This document shows, one piece after another, positions 1 to 8,488 of a stretch of 64,000 nucleotides of DNA (positions within the stretch are counted from its first letter, which is position 1; the number at the start of each line of letters is the position of its first letter). The position numbers were made by a program, and so were the translations under genes. Below the pieces are notes generated by a model, which saw nothing but the letters and a program-made list of their open reading frames with translations, did not search any database and was not told where the DNA came from. Origin of the DNA: Actinoplanes campanulatus (GTDB taxonomy: Bacteria > Actinomycetota > Actinomycetes > Mycobacteriales > Micromonosporaceae); assembly GCF_014647795.1 (NCBI RefSeq), contig NZ_BMPW01000016.1:184927-248926 (forward strand). The letters are read 5' to 3'.

Positions 1-489
1 GTCCGGGCGATCGCTTTCTGGCAGCTCGGCAGCCTGGCGCAGGCCACCTGGGGCGCGGTCGCGGTGGCCGCGCCGTGTGCCGCGGCCGGTCTCGCGCTGG
101 CCTGGGGCCAGGCCCGCAAGCTGGACCTGCTGGCCCTCGGCGAACGCCCGGCCCGGCATCTGGGTGTCGGCACCGAACGGTTGCGGATCACCGCGATCGT
201 GGCGACCGCGCTGCTCACCGCGTCGGCGGTGGCGTTCACCGGGATCATCACGTTCGTCGGGCTGGTGGTGCCGCACCTGATCCGGATGATCGCCGGGCCG
301 GGGCACCGGGTGCTGATCCCGGCGAGCGCGCTGGCCGGCGCGATCGTGGTGGTGACCGGTGATCTGGTCGCCCGGACCGCGATCGACTACCAGGAGTTGC
401 CGCTGGGGGTGCTGACCGCGGTGGTCGGCGGGCCGGCGTTCTTCTGGCTGCTGCGCCGGACCCGGGCCCGGGCCGGAGGCTGGGGATGA
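1..489 (+). CDS. hmuU: Haem/iron ABC importer permease, FecCD family (5' truncated by window edge)
   Basis: The reading frame is open from base 1, so only the last 162 residues are present. The start WQLGSLAQATW is the typical internal segment of FecCD permeases. Several hydrophobic helices follow, with the family signature AFTGIITFVGLVVPHLIRM and a C-terminal LPLGVLTAVVGGPAFFWLL. In this family the protein forms the membrane channel that moves haem or ferric siderophore into the cytoplasm. Its stop overlaps the start of the ATPase gene (ATGA), so the two are one operon and probably translationally coupled. Haem rather than siderophore specificity is inferred only from the HmuV-like partner. 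Confidence 0.9.
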   Translation, partial: VRAIAFWQLGSLAQATWGAVAVAAPCAAAGLALAWGQARKLDLLALGERPARHLGVGTERLRITAIVATALLTASAVAFTGIITFVGLVVPHLIRMIAGPGHRVLIPASALAGAIVVVTGDLVARTAIDYQELPLGVLTAVVGGPAFFWLLRRTRARAGGWG

Positions 490-1241
490 GAGCCGTCGCC
501 GTGGAAGTCCGTCTGGGCGACCGGCCCGTCGTGAACGGTGTCGATCTCCACGTCTCGCCCGGTGAGGTCGTCGCGCTGGTCGGGCCGAACGGCGCCGGGA
601 AGTCCACCCTGCTCGCCGCGCTGGCCGGCGACCTCCCGGCGGCCGGGCGGATCGAGATCGCCGGCCGGGAGGTACGCGCCTGGAAACCGGTCGAGCTGGC
701 CCGGCAGCGGGCCGTGCTGCCGCAGAAGGCGACGCTGTCGTTCCCGTTCACGGTCGGTGAGGTGGTGGCGATGGGGCGGGCGCCGTGGGCCGGCCGGCCG
801 GAGGGCGACGACGACCGGGACGCGGTGGACGAGGCGATGCGGCTGACCGGGACGACCGGGTTCGCCGGGCGGCCGTTCCCGGTGCTGTCCGGCGGGGAAC
901 AGGCGCGGGTGGCGCTGGCCCGGGTGCTGGCTCAGCGGACGCCGGTGCTGCTGCTGGACGAGCCGACCGCGGCACTCGACCTGCGGCATCAGGAGCTGGT
1001 GCTGCGTACCGTCCGGGACCGGGCCGCCGGCGGGGCGGCGGTCATCGTGGTCCTGCACGATCTGGGGCTGGCGGCGGCGTACGCGGATCGGGCCTACGTG
1101 CTGGCCGCTGGTCGGGTCCGCGGTGCGGGGCCGCCCCGGGAGGTGTTCACCGAGGAGCTGCTCAGCGACGTGTACCAGCACGGGGTCGAGGTGTTCGGCC
1201 ATCCGCGGACCGGGACACCGCTCGTGGTGCCGCGACGCTGA
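486..1241 (+). CDS. hmuV: Haem ABC transporter ATP-binding protein
   Basis: This 251-residue ABC ATPase has every motif of an active importer ATPase. Walker A is GPNGAGKST (about residues 34-42), the signature is LSGGEQARVALARVLAQ, Walker B is VLLLDEPTAALD, and the H-loop is in VVLHDL. The segments RRAVLPQ-like and AMGRAPW, and the ending HPRTGTPLVVPRR, are those of actinobacterial HmuV proteins. It would power haem uptake through the permease just upstream, with which it shares ATGA. Its last 80 bases are overlapped on the opposite strand by the end of the restriction gene, so no terminator separates the two convergent genes. Confidence 0.9.
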   Translation: MRAVAVEVRLGDRPVVNGVDLHVSPGEVVALVGPNGAGKSTLLAALAGDLPAAGRIEIAGREVRAWKPVELARQRAVLPQKATLSFPFTVGEVVAMGRAPWAGRPEGDDDRDAVDEAMRLTGTTGFAGRPFPVLSGGEQARVALARVLAQRTPVLLLDEPTAALDLRHQELVLRTVRDRAAGGAAVIVVLHDLGLAAAYADRAYVLAAGRVRGAGPPREVFTEELLSDVYQHGVEVFGHPRTGTPLVVPRR

Positions 1242-3447
1242 ACGGGACGCCCAGGGCCGCGAAGAAACGCTTGGCGCACTCGATCCGCGCCGGGTCGGTG
1301 TTCTCGTCGCCTGCGATCACCGTGCAGCCGTCGTCGAGGGCTACCAGCCAGCCGGGGTGGTAGTCGCCGAGTGGGGTGGGGATCGCGTAGTCGCCGGGCA
1401 GCCGCGCGTAGACGACGACGTCCGCGCGGGTCTCCAACTCGTGGACCAGGGCGAGGTCGTTTGTGGCGTGGTCGTAGATGTTCTTGGCGAGTCGCGGGCC
1501 GGCGTGGGTGAGATCGATCCTCGGCCGGACATCGGTGAAGATCGCCCGACGGGCCGGGAGGACGTCGTAGCTGAGCCCTTGCAGGACCAATGCAGACTTT
1601 TCCCGATTTATCAGGATTGCAGTTGCCTCCGCGAAGCGGGCGGGGTCGTTGCGGTACAGGCCGAAGATGCTTGGGTCGACTCCGGTGAGGACGGCCCCGA
1701 CCGTGTGCCGGGTGAGGCCGGTCGCCTCCGCGATCTCGCCGATCAGGTCCCGCGCATCGCCGCAGATCGGATATGTCCGTACTTGTTGACCGGCCTGCAC
1801 CTCGATCCGCAGTGGATCGACACGTAGCGAAGCGTCGAGAGCGGCGACACAGCGGGCGATCAGCTCGGCGGAGTCGAAATCGACCCGGTAGACGGCCCGA
1901 CGACTGATCCGCTCCACCGCCGCCTGGAACTCCGGCCGGTGGAAGTTGGCGTTGCGCGCGAGCCGGGTGAGACGACGGCCGTCGGTCACAGCCCCGAAAC
2001 CGGCCTCCTTCTGCAATCCCGCCACGAAGGACGCGTAGGACTCGTCGGTCACCACGGTCAGCTCGTTGATCTCGTGCACAACGGCCGGATCGTCCATCCG
2101 CTCGCCGTTGCGGTCCACCGCGAGCCGCAGCCCCCGGCCCACCTCCTGCCGACGGGACACGGTGTTGTCGCTGCTCTTGAGCATGCCCATGACGAAGACG
2201 TTCGGGTTGTCCCACCCTTCGCGCAGAGCGGAGTGGGAGAAGATGAACCGGACCGGCTCCTCCGGCGACAGCAGCCGCTCCCGATCCCGCAAGATCAGAC
2301 TGTATGCGTCTATATCGGTGGATGTCGGGTCGACCCAGCACCGGGTGCGCCGGTCGATCGCGAAGTAGCCCTGATGGGTCCGCTCCACCGGGATCGACGC
2401 CAGGTGGCGCCGGTAGTCGCCGTCCGGCTCGGCCCGGACCAGATCCTCATATTCCTCGACGAAGATCCGGGCGTACTCGCCCAGCTCGTCGTCGGCCGAG
2501 TAGTCCCGGTACCGGCTGACCCGGTCGATGAAGAGCAGGGACAGCACCTTGATCCCGCGCCCCCAGAGCTCCCGCTCCTTGTCCAGGTGGGCCCGGATCA
2601 CCTCACGGATCTGCACCCGCCGGATCGCGGTGACCGGCGCCGACGACGGGGACTCCAGCCCGATCACGGTGATCTTTTTGACAAGCCTTTCCCGGTACGC
2701 CTCCCGCGCGTCCAGCCGGTGCACCAGATCGTGGGTGACCCGGTGGGTGGCCGAGTACCGCAGCACCATCAACGGGTCGAACCGGCTCAGTGACGCGAGC
2801 GACCGCGCCGAGCCGATCCGCTGCGGCTCGTCGATGATCACGACCGGTCGCGCGGCGCTGATCACGTCGATCGGCCGCCGGGACCGGAACGCGTCGAGCT
2901 CGTCGTAGATGCGCCGGTTGTCACGGGCCGCCGAGTTGAACGCCTGGACGTTGATGATCATCACCTGTACGCCGGCGCCGTCCCGGAACCGCTCCAGTTC
3001 GTGCAGCTCCGCGGAGTCGTACACGAAATGCCGCGGCCGCGTGCCGTACGCCTGCCGGAAGTGCTCGCCGGTGACCTCGAACGACCGGCGCACCCCCTCG
3101 CGGATCGCCACCCCGGGCACCACCACGATGAACTTCGCCCAGCCGTACCGCCGGTTCAGTTCCATGATCGTCTTGATGTAGACGTACGTCTTGCCGGTGC
3201 CGGTCTCCATCTCGACATCCAGGTTCGGGGTGCCGTCCGGGGCCGCGTCGCTACGGGCCGGCGCCGTGGAGAGCGGCAGCCCGGCCCGCCTCTGCACGGC
3301 CCGGATGTTCGCCAGCAGCCGCTCCGGGTCCAGTCGCAGCGGCGCGTTGCGGTCGCTCGGATCCCGTCGCGGCTGCCCGGCGAAGCAGTCCACCACGGCG
3401 GCCACCGCCTCGGTCTGGTACGCCTGCACCTTGAACTGGAGCCGCAC
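1162..3447 (-). CDS. res: Type III restriction enzyme Res subunit (SF2 helicase), nuclease site apparently degenerate
   Basis: The product has 761 residues with a GTG start 3 nt after the mod stop codon. Helicase motifs are clear: motif I TGTGKT (82-87), DEPQ as motif II (206-209), and SHSALREGWDNPNVF (about 405-420) as in type III Res. Res normally translocates on DNA and cuts when two complexes meet. The C terminus aligns by eye with the type III nuclease domain (DYHPGWLV, then CAKRFFAALG). However, the catalytic Asp of the YxPD-like position is Gly, and the expected ETK is replaced by AGDEN. The protein is also shorter than typical Res (about 900-1000 residues). The last 25 or so residues are encoded antisense to hmuV. 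It may translocate without cutting. Confidence 0.85.
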   Translation of the reverse strand: MRLQFKVQAYQTEAVAAVVDCFAGQPRRDPSDRNAPLRLDPERLLANIRAVQRRAGLPLSTAPARSDAAPDGTPNLDVEMETGTGKTYVYIKTIMELNRRYGWAKFIVVVPGVAIREGVRRSFEVTGEHFRQAYGTRPRHFVYDSAELHELERFRDGAGVQVMIINVQAFNSAARDNRRIYDELDAFRSRRPIDVISAARPVVIIDEPQRIGSARSLASLSRFDPLMVLRYSATHRVTHDLVHRLDAREAYRERLVKKITVIGLESPSSAPVTAIRRVQIREVIRAHLDKERELWGRGIKVLSLLFIDRVSRYRDYSADDELGEYARIFVEEYEDLVRAEPDGDYRRHLASIPVERTHQGYFAIDRRTRCWVDPTSTDIDAYSLILRDRERLLSPEEPVRFIFSHSALREGWDNPNVFVMGMLKSSDNTVSRRQEVGRGLRLAVDRNGERMDDPAVVHEINELTVVTDESYASFVAGLQKEAGFGAVTDGRRLTRLARNANFHRPEFQAAVERISRRAVYRVDFDSAELIARCVAALDASLRVDPLRIEVQAGQQVRTYPICGDARDLIGEIAEATGLTRHTVGAVLTGVDPSIFGLYRNDPARFAEATAILINREKSALVLQGLSYDVLPARRAIFTDVRPRIDLTHAGPRLAKNIYDHATNDLALVHELETRADVVVYARLPGDYAIPTPLGDYHPGWLVALDDGCTVIAGDENTDPARIECAKRFFAALGVPFSVAAPRAVSRSADGRTPRPRAGTRR

Positions 3448-3450
3448 CGC

Positions 3451-5316
3451 TCACAGGACCTTCACGTCGGTGGCCGGCGACACCTCGGCGAACACCTGAC
3501 CGGCGTTGATCCGGTCGGCGTCCCCGGCGAACGCCGAGTCCCGGAAGACCGCCCACCGCGGCCGCCGCTCGGCGACCGCCCGGACCACCCCAGGGCTGAT
3601 CGTGGCGGCGAAACAGGCGACCAGCTCACCGGCGACCAGGATCTCGCGCCCGTCGGCCGTGGCCACCGTGATCGGCGTGGCCGGGTCCAGACCCCAGTCC
3701 AGCTGCACCTGGAGCAGCAGGTCCTCCCCGGTGCGCCCGGGCCGGATCCGGTCCGTCTGCGCGGCCAGGCCGGCCTGGTCGAGCGTGTCCGGCGGCACCC
3801 GCGCGTCGGCGAGACCCGAGGTGTCCCAGCGCAGCACCCGGAACCCGAGGTCCAGGGCCGCCCCGGGGTGCCGGGCGCGGATCTCGGCGGCCACGTTGCG
3901 GACCCGGGTCAGGCCGATCTCGAAGATGGACGCCAGCCCGGCCTCGGCGACCGGCAGCGGCTCGGGGATCTGCACGCCGATGAAGCGCCGGTTGCCGCCG
4001 TCCGCGAGGTTCTGTTCCAGGACGGCGTGCGCGGTGGTGCCGCTGCCGCTGAAGAAGTCGAGCACGATGTCGCCGTCGCCCGGGTCGCCGGCCAACTGGA
4101 GGATGCGCCGGACCAGCTCGACCGGCTTGACCGAGTTGAGGACGTTCGCCGTGTTCCCGAACGGGACGTAGCGCAGCAGTGCCCGTTTGGCGTCCTGGGT
4201 GTGCCCGACCTCGTCGTACGGCCACAGCGTCTGCGGGGTGCGCCCGGCCGCCACCTCGGAGAGGAACCGCTTGACCGCGGGCACGTTGTCGCCGTCCGCG
4301 CCCCACCAGATCCGCCCGTCCGCGTCCAGCTCGTCGAACCGCTGCCGGGAGATGCGCCAGTAGCTGCCCCGGGGCGGCCCGTCGATGACCCGGCCGGACG
4401 GGGTGGTGATCGGGTAGACGCCGGCGTCGTACCGGTTGCGGGCCGACATGTTCTCGGCCTTCCACGGGCCGCGCGGGTCGTCGTCGGGGTTGCGGTAGCG
4501 CGCCTCCATGGCTTCGGTCCGGGCCAGCGGCCGGGGCTGCCAGCGCTCCCGGTTCCGCGCGAAGACCAGGATGTAGTCGTGGTCCTCGGAGAACCAGCGG
4601 GCCGAGTTCTTCGGGGCGTACACCTTCTGCCAGATGATCTGCGCGACGAAGTTCTGCTCGCCGAAGATCTCCGTACCGATCTTCTTGAGGTTGTCGATCT
4701 CGTGGTCGTCGATCGAGATGAAGATGACCCCGTCGTCGGCCAGCAGGTTCCGGGCCAGGGCCAGCCGTGGGTACATCATGGTCAGCCAGTTCGAGTGGAA
4801 CCGTCCGCCCCACTCGGGATTGGCGACCAGCGGCACGCCACCCGCGCCGACCTGCCCCGATCCGGTCAGATAGCCGGCCCGGGTCTGCGAGAAGTCGTCG
4901 TCGTAGATGAAGTCGTTGCCGGTGTTGTAGGGCGGATCGATGTAGATCAGCTTGATCCGCCCGAGGTACGGCTCCTGCAACAGCCGCAGCACGTCGAGGT
5001 TGTCGCCCTCGATGAACAGATTTCCGGTGGTGTCGAAATTTACCGACTCGGAGCGGACGGGACGCAATGTCCCCGATGCCGGTTCACGCGCCTCGCGTTG
5101 CGCCCGCCGCTTGCCCGGCCAGTCCAGCCGGTAACGCTCCCGCTCGCCCTCGACCACGTAGTCGCCGAGACGCCGCCGCAACTGATCGAAGTCGATGGCC
5201 CTGGTCGCCCGGCCGTCCGCGCCGATCACCTCGGTGACGACCATGGGAAACAGCTCGGCGAGCCGGTCGGCGTCGCGCGCCGCCGGGTCCACACTGTCCC
5301 GCCTCAGGCTGTCCAC
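3451..5316 (-). CDS. mod: Type III DNA methyltransferase Mod subunit (beta-class N6-adenine)
   Basis: The protein has 621 residues. The catalytic DPPY motif lies at 127-130 (YIDPPYNTGNDFIYDD) and precedes the AdoMet-binding motif DFFSGSGTTAHAV (about 419-431). This order defines beta-class methyltransferases such as type III Mod. The segment between them is the usual target-recognition region. Mod recognises the site, methylates adenine in one strand and carries the specificity for Res, which starts 3 nt downstream in the same transcript. The start used is GTG at 5316; a second GTG about nine codons downstream is an alternative. The catalytic motifs look intact, so methylation is probably functional even if cleavage is not. 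Confidence 0.9.
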   Translation of the reverse strand: MDSLRRDSVDPAARDADRLAELFPMVVTEVIGADGRATRAIDFDQLRRRLGDYVVEGERERYRLDWPGKRRAQREAREPASGTLRPVRSESVNFDTTGNLFIEGDNLDVLRLLQEPYLGRIKLIYIDPPYNTGNDFIYDDDFSQTRAGYLTGSGQVGAGGVPLVANPEWGGRFHSNWLTMMYPRLALARNLLADDGVIFISIDDHEIDNLKKIGTEIFGEQNFVAQIIWQKVYAPKNSARWFSEDHDYILVFARNRERWQPRPLARTEAMEARYRNPDDDPRGPWKAENMSARNRYDAGVYPITTPSGRVIDGPPRGSYWRISRQRFDELDADGRIWWGADGDNVPAVKRFLSEVAAGRTPQTLWPYDEVGHTQDAKRALLRYVPFGNTANVLNSVKPVELVRRILQLAGDPGDGDIVLDFFSGSGTTAHAVLEQNLADGGNRRFIGVQIPEPLPVAEAGLASIFEIGLTRVRNVAAEIRARHPGAALDLGFRVLRWDTSGLADARVPPDTLDQAGLAAQTDRIRPGRTGEDLLLQVQLDWGLDPATPITVATADGREILVAGELVACFAATISPGVVRAVAERRPRWAVFRDSAFAGDADRINAGQVFAEVSPATDVKVL

Positions 5317-5482
5317 AGGACCCGGAGCCTACTCGCCCAAGCGGTAAAAACCGGACCTTACACAGCCATTTTCGGTACGCGGGGGACAAAGCCCATCAGG
5401 AGGGCGATTCCCCAGGACATCGATACCGTTCCGTTCTATGCGATGATCTCCGGACTCTTCATTCGATTCACGGGGTAGCTGG

Positions 5483-7053
5483 ATGTTCGCTTCACTCGCT
5501 CGGGCCCTGTTCACCACGGCCACCGCCGCGGCTGTCCTGGTCGGCACGACCGGCTCCGCGCTCGCGGCCACGAATACGCTCACCGTCACCACGCTCAACC
5601 GGGCCGGTACCAAGGTCGCCGTCACCACCACCGTGGTGAACCTGTCGACCGCCAAGCATTACCAGGTCCGCAGCGGTGTGAAGCGGACGCTGCCGAAGGG
5701 CAACTACGCCGTGCTGGCCCGGATCAGCACCGGCATCACCCACACGCTCGGCGGCCGGACCGTCAAGGTCTCCGGTGCCTCTAAGCTGACCATCGACGCC
5801 CGCCAGGGCCGGCTGGTGAACCTCGGTCTGAGCCCGGCCCCGTCCGGTCTGAGCCGAACCCAGGGCGCTCGTATCTGTGCCGAGGGCGCACCCTTCGGCG
5901 GGATCGAACTCTACGTCAACGGCGCCGACTCGCTTTACGTCATCCCGAGCGCGTCGAAGTACCTCAGCTACGCGGCTCTCGGCTACTGGAACGGCTACGA
6001 CGCGATCGGTGGCTACGCGGTCCTGCACCAGACCACCAAGGGCGTGCCGAGCACGACGGCCCGGGTGTTCAGCACCGCCAAGCTCGGCGCGGTCACGGTC
6101 GACTCGCGGCGCGGACCGTCCGCCGGAACCAGTGCTCAGGTCGACGCACAAGCGGTCGGCGGCGGCTGCGGTGACTACATGATGGCCAGTCTCGGCAGCA
6201 GCGACCGGCCGAGCACCTCGAAGCTCTACCTGAGCCCTGGCAAGTGGGACATCCGCACCTCCGGCTCCGGGACCGCCACCAACGGCGAGGGCAGGTACGT
6301 CAACCACTTCACCACGAACCGCACCATCGCGGCAGGGAAGGCATACTTCGTCCGCTTTTCGGCGCGGCCTGGGGCCCGGGCACTCGGCTGCCCGCCACCT
6401 ATCAGGGCCGGATCGTCTACGAGCTCAACGACATGCTCCAGGACCCGAACTTCCCCGGGGTGGGCAGCACCTACGGCAGCGAGCGCACCGTCAAGGTGAA
6501 GGCCTCCCTCAAGCTCGGCGGCAAGACGCTCAAGACCTTCACCCCGACTTCGGACAGATCCGAGATCGACTTCCGGGTCAAGAAGGCCGGCTGGTACACG
6601 CTGACCAACACCGGCACCCGTTACGAGCCGGGATTCGTCTTCCCGGCCGGGATGCTGTCGACGGCCACCAGCGTCACCTTCCGCTTCTACGCCAAGAAGA
6701 ACACCAGCGAGCTGACCCAGACCATGGCGGTGCAGCACGTGCCGGCCGGGCTGAACAGCTACAACCTGGCCAAGCCGAGCAGCACCACCAACGTGGCGCT
6801 CAAGCTGACCCGCTACCTGACGTACGGCGACATGAAGAAGGGCGCGAACCCGAAGCTCAAGTCGCTGAGCACGAAGATCTCCACCGACGGCGGGCGCACT
6901 TGGCGTTCCGTCCCGATTCGGAAGATCAACGGCGTCTGGCACGCGATCGTCCCGAACCCGGCGTCCGGCGCGGTCTCGCTGCGCACCCGAGCCACCTACA
7001 CCAACGGTGGTTACACCGAGGCGACCGTCTTCCGGGCGTACGCGATCGGTTGA
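5483..7053 (+). pseudogene. Secreted protein gene split by a one-base frameshift
   Basis: The first part (5483 to about 6358) encodes a signal peptide and a beta-rich region; its frame would stop at 6499. The second part reads one frame back from about 6358 to 7053. Together they match, end to end, the intact 535-residue protein at 44785-46392, for example RGPS near the middle, KKAGWYTLTNT and FRAYAIG at the end. The break is at a run of four T (6356-6359); five T would restore RFFGAAWGPG, equivalent to RFYGATWGPG in the paralogue. The function of the family is unknown. The indel is in a homopolymer, so a sequencing error or a genuine inactivating mutation are both possible. Confidence 0.85.
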
Positions 7054-7072
7054 TGGTTTCGGCGGCCCGGTC

Positions 7073-7621
7073 TCACCGGCCGGGCCGCCGCACCACGATC
7101 CGGATCAGCGCTCCGATGGCGTAGCCGAGGAGCAGCACCCCGATGCCGGAGGCGGTCACCCGCGCCGGCGCCACGTCCGAGACCAGCCCGGCGATCAGGC
7201 CGGCCAGCGCGGCCAGGCAGACCGCGACGCCGAGCACCCGCAGCGCGGGATCCCGCAGCACCGGCGCGAGCGGCAGGAAGTGCAGCCCGACGACCGCACC
7301 GACCAGGACCGGGATGTACTCGGACTGATGGATGACGGCGAGCAGCACGGCGCCGAAGCCGGCCGCCGCCAGCTCCCCCGCGAAGATCACCAGATACCGG
7401 CGGTCGGTGGTCGTGTTCCGTTCCACCGGGCCCTCCCGGTGCGCCCGTAGCACCACCAGCGCGCCGATGCCGGCCACCAGAATCGAGGTCAGGCTGCCCA
7501 CCACCAGGTAGGTGCCCAAAGGCGGCCGGCTGTCCGGCACGCTGAACCAGATCATTCCGAAGACACCCAGGTAGAGCGCGGTCAAACCGGCCTGTCGCCG
7601 CTCGGCCAGCGATGCCTTCAC
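7073..7621 (-). CDS. Integral membrane protein of unknown function
   Basis: This 182-residue protein has about six hydrophobic helices with short loops. A charged loop, REGPVERNTTTDRR, sits in the middle. GTG at 7621 is preferred because GGAGGGG lies about nine bases upstream; an upstream ATG at 7669 has no ribosome site. It lies convergent with the frameshifted secreted gene (20 bases between stops) and is divergent from the AAA operon. No transporter or enzyme signature was recognised. Confidence 0.7.
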   Translation of the reverse strand: MKASLAERRQAGLTALYLGVFGMIWFSVPDSRPPLGTYLVVGSLTSILVAGIGALVVLRAHREGPVERNTTTDRRYLVIFAGELAAAGFGAVLLAVIHQSEYIPVLVGAVVGLHFLPLAPVLRDPALRVLGVAVCLAALAGLIAGLVSDVAPARVTASGIGVLLLGYAIGALIRIVVRRPGR

Positions 7622-7829
7622 AGTGGTTCCCCTCCACGGACCCGGGACAGCCACCGGTCGGCGGCCCATGGCATCTTACGAACGGGGGCGCCATCCGGTT
7701 CGCCGGTGGCTGATGTGGAGGATCGGCGCTCGTCCGAACGTCGATGATTCGCCACCCGTCCGGGTGCGAATTGATGGTGATCTCGATGTGGAACGTGAAT
7801 GGCCGGGAACCTGTCCGCCAGACAACGTC

Positions 7830-8150
7830 ATGGCCCAGTACTTCGATTTAGTCATCCGTTGCCCGGCGTGCATCGCCGACGGGCGGGACGGCGGATTGCC
7901 CGGTTACTGGTATCACCATCAGTGCGGCGGTGGACTCCAGATCGGCGACGACGCCAACTACCAATGCAAAAGCTGCTATCAGCGCCACCATGTGCGTAAT
8001 TGGCGGTATGCCTGCCAGCAGCACGAATCGGATTTCCGGCCGACCACCTCGGCCCACCTGGCCAACGCCGTGTCGACGGCCGGCCAGCTCACCAGCGTCG
8101 CCGGTCGCCGCTGGCTGATGACCTTCCTGGAAAACCTCGGCGACTGGTGA
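7830..8150 (+). CDS. Zinc-ribbon-like small protein A (first gene of AAA operon)
   Basis: I do not recognise a named family. The protein has a CxxC (RCPAC), a WYHHQC segment, a second CxxC (CKSC), then HHVRNWRYACQQH. A conserved tail runs through DFRPTTSAHLANA, TSVAGRRWLM and FLENLGDW. The paired Cys and His suggest one or two zinc sites. It is a clear paralogue of 8147-8464 and 11303-11650. ATG 7830 (MAQY) aligns with MSQY of the third copy, and third-position GC falls upstream. Longer in-frame starts exist at GTG 7788 and ATG 7668. Its stop overlaps the next start (GTGA). An adaptor or substrate-handling role for the neighbouring ATPase is inference. Confidence 0.75.
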   Translation: MAQYFDLVIRCPACIADGRDGGLPGYWYHHQCGGGLQIGDDANYQCKSCYQRHHVRNWRYACQQHESDFRPTTSAHLANAVSTAGQLTSVAGRRWLMTFLENLGDW

Positions 8151-8464
8151 TCACTTATCACCGCCTCTACTTCCGGTGCCCGGCATGTGTCGGCAGCGGG
8201 ATGCGAAGCACCGTGGCCAGTTACTGGTACCACGACTGCGGCGGCCCACTGGAGCTCGGCAGCAATGCGGCGATCCGCTGTACGAGCTGCTGGGAGGAGA
8301 GCCATGTGTCGAATTGGCGCTATTCGTGCAGCAACCACAGCGGTGACTACCGCGCCACCAATTCAGCGCTGTTCGCCAGTTCGATGAGCATGTCCGCCGC
8401 CCTCGTACAGGCCGGCGGCCGCCGCTGGCTGATGAGTGTGCTGACCAACCTCGCGGACTGGTGA
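8147..8464 (+). CDS. Zinc-ribbon-like small protein B
   Basis: The product has 105 residues from a GTG that overlaps the preceding stop (GTGA), so translation is probably coupled. It keeps the family cores RCPAC, SYWYHDCGG, RCTSC, SHVSNWRYSCSNH and GRRWLM...LTNLADW. It diverges most in the middle, with NSALFASSMSMSAALVQ where the other copies have TSAHLANA and STAGQ. All paired Cys and the CxxH-like WRYSC..H are present. It lies 24 bases before the AAA ATPase gene. The divergence suggests the three copies are not redundant. Function is unknown. Confidence 0.8.
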   Translation: MITYHRLYFRCPACVGSGMRSTVASYWYHDCGGPLELGSNAAIRCTSCWEESHVSNWRYSCSNHSGDYRATNSALFASSMSMSAALVQAGGRRWLMSVLTNLADW

Positions 8465-8488
8465 GGGCGTACCGAAAGGGGAAATGCA

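Noticed and set aside
3001-5478. 825-codon plus-strand frame opposite res and mod
   Set aside because: Antisense shadow; the product is Arg/Gly/Asp-rich with no domain, while the minus frames carry all R-M motifs.
6353-6364. Programmed -1 ribosomal frameshift
   Set aside because: No slippery heptamer, no convincing downstream pseudoknot, and the intact paralogue needs no recoding.
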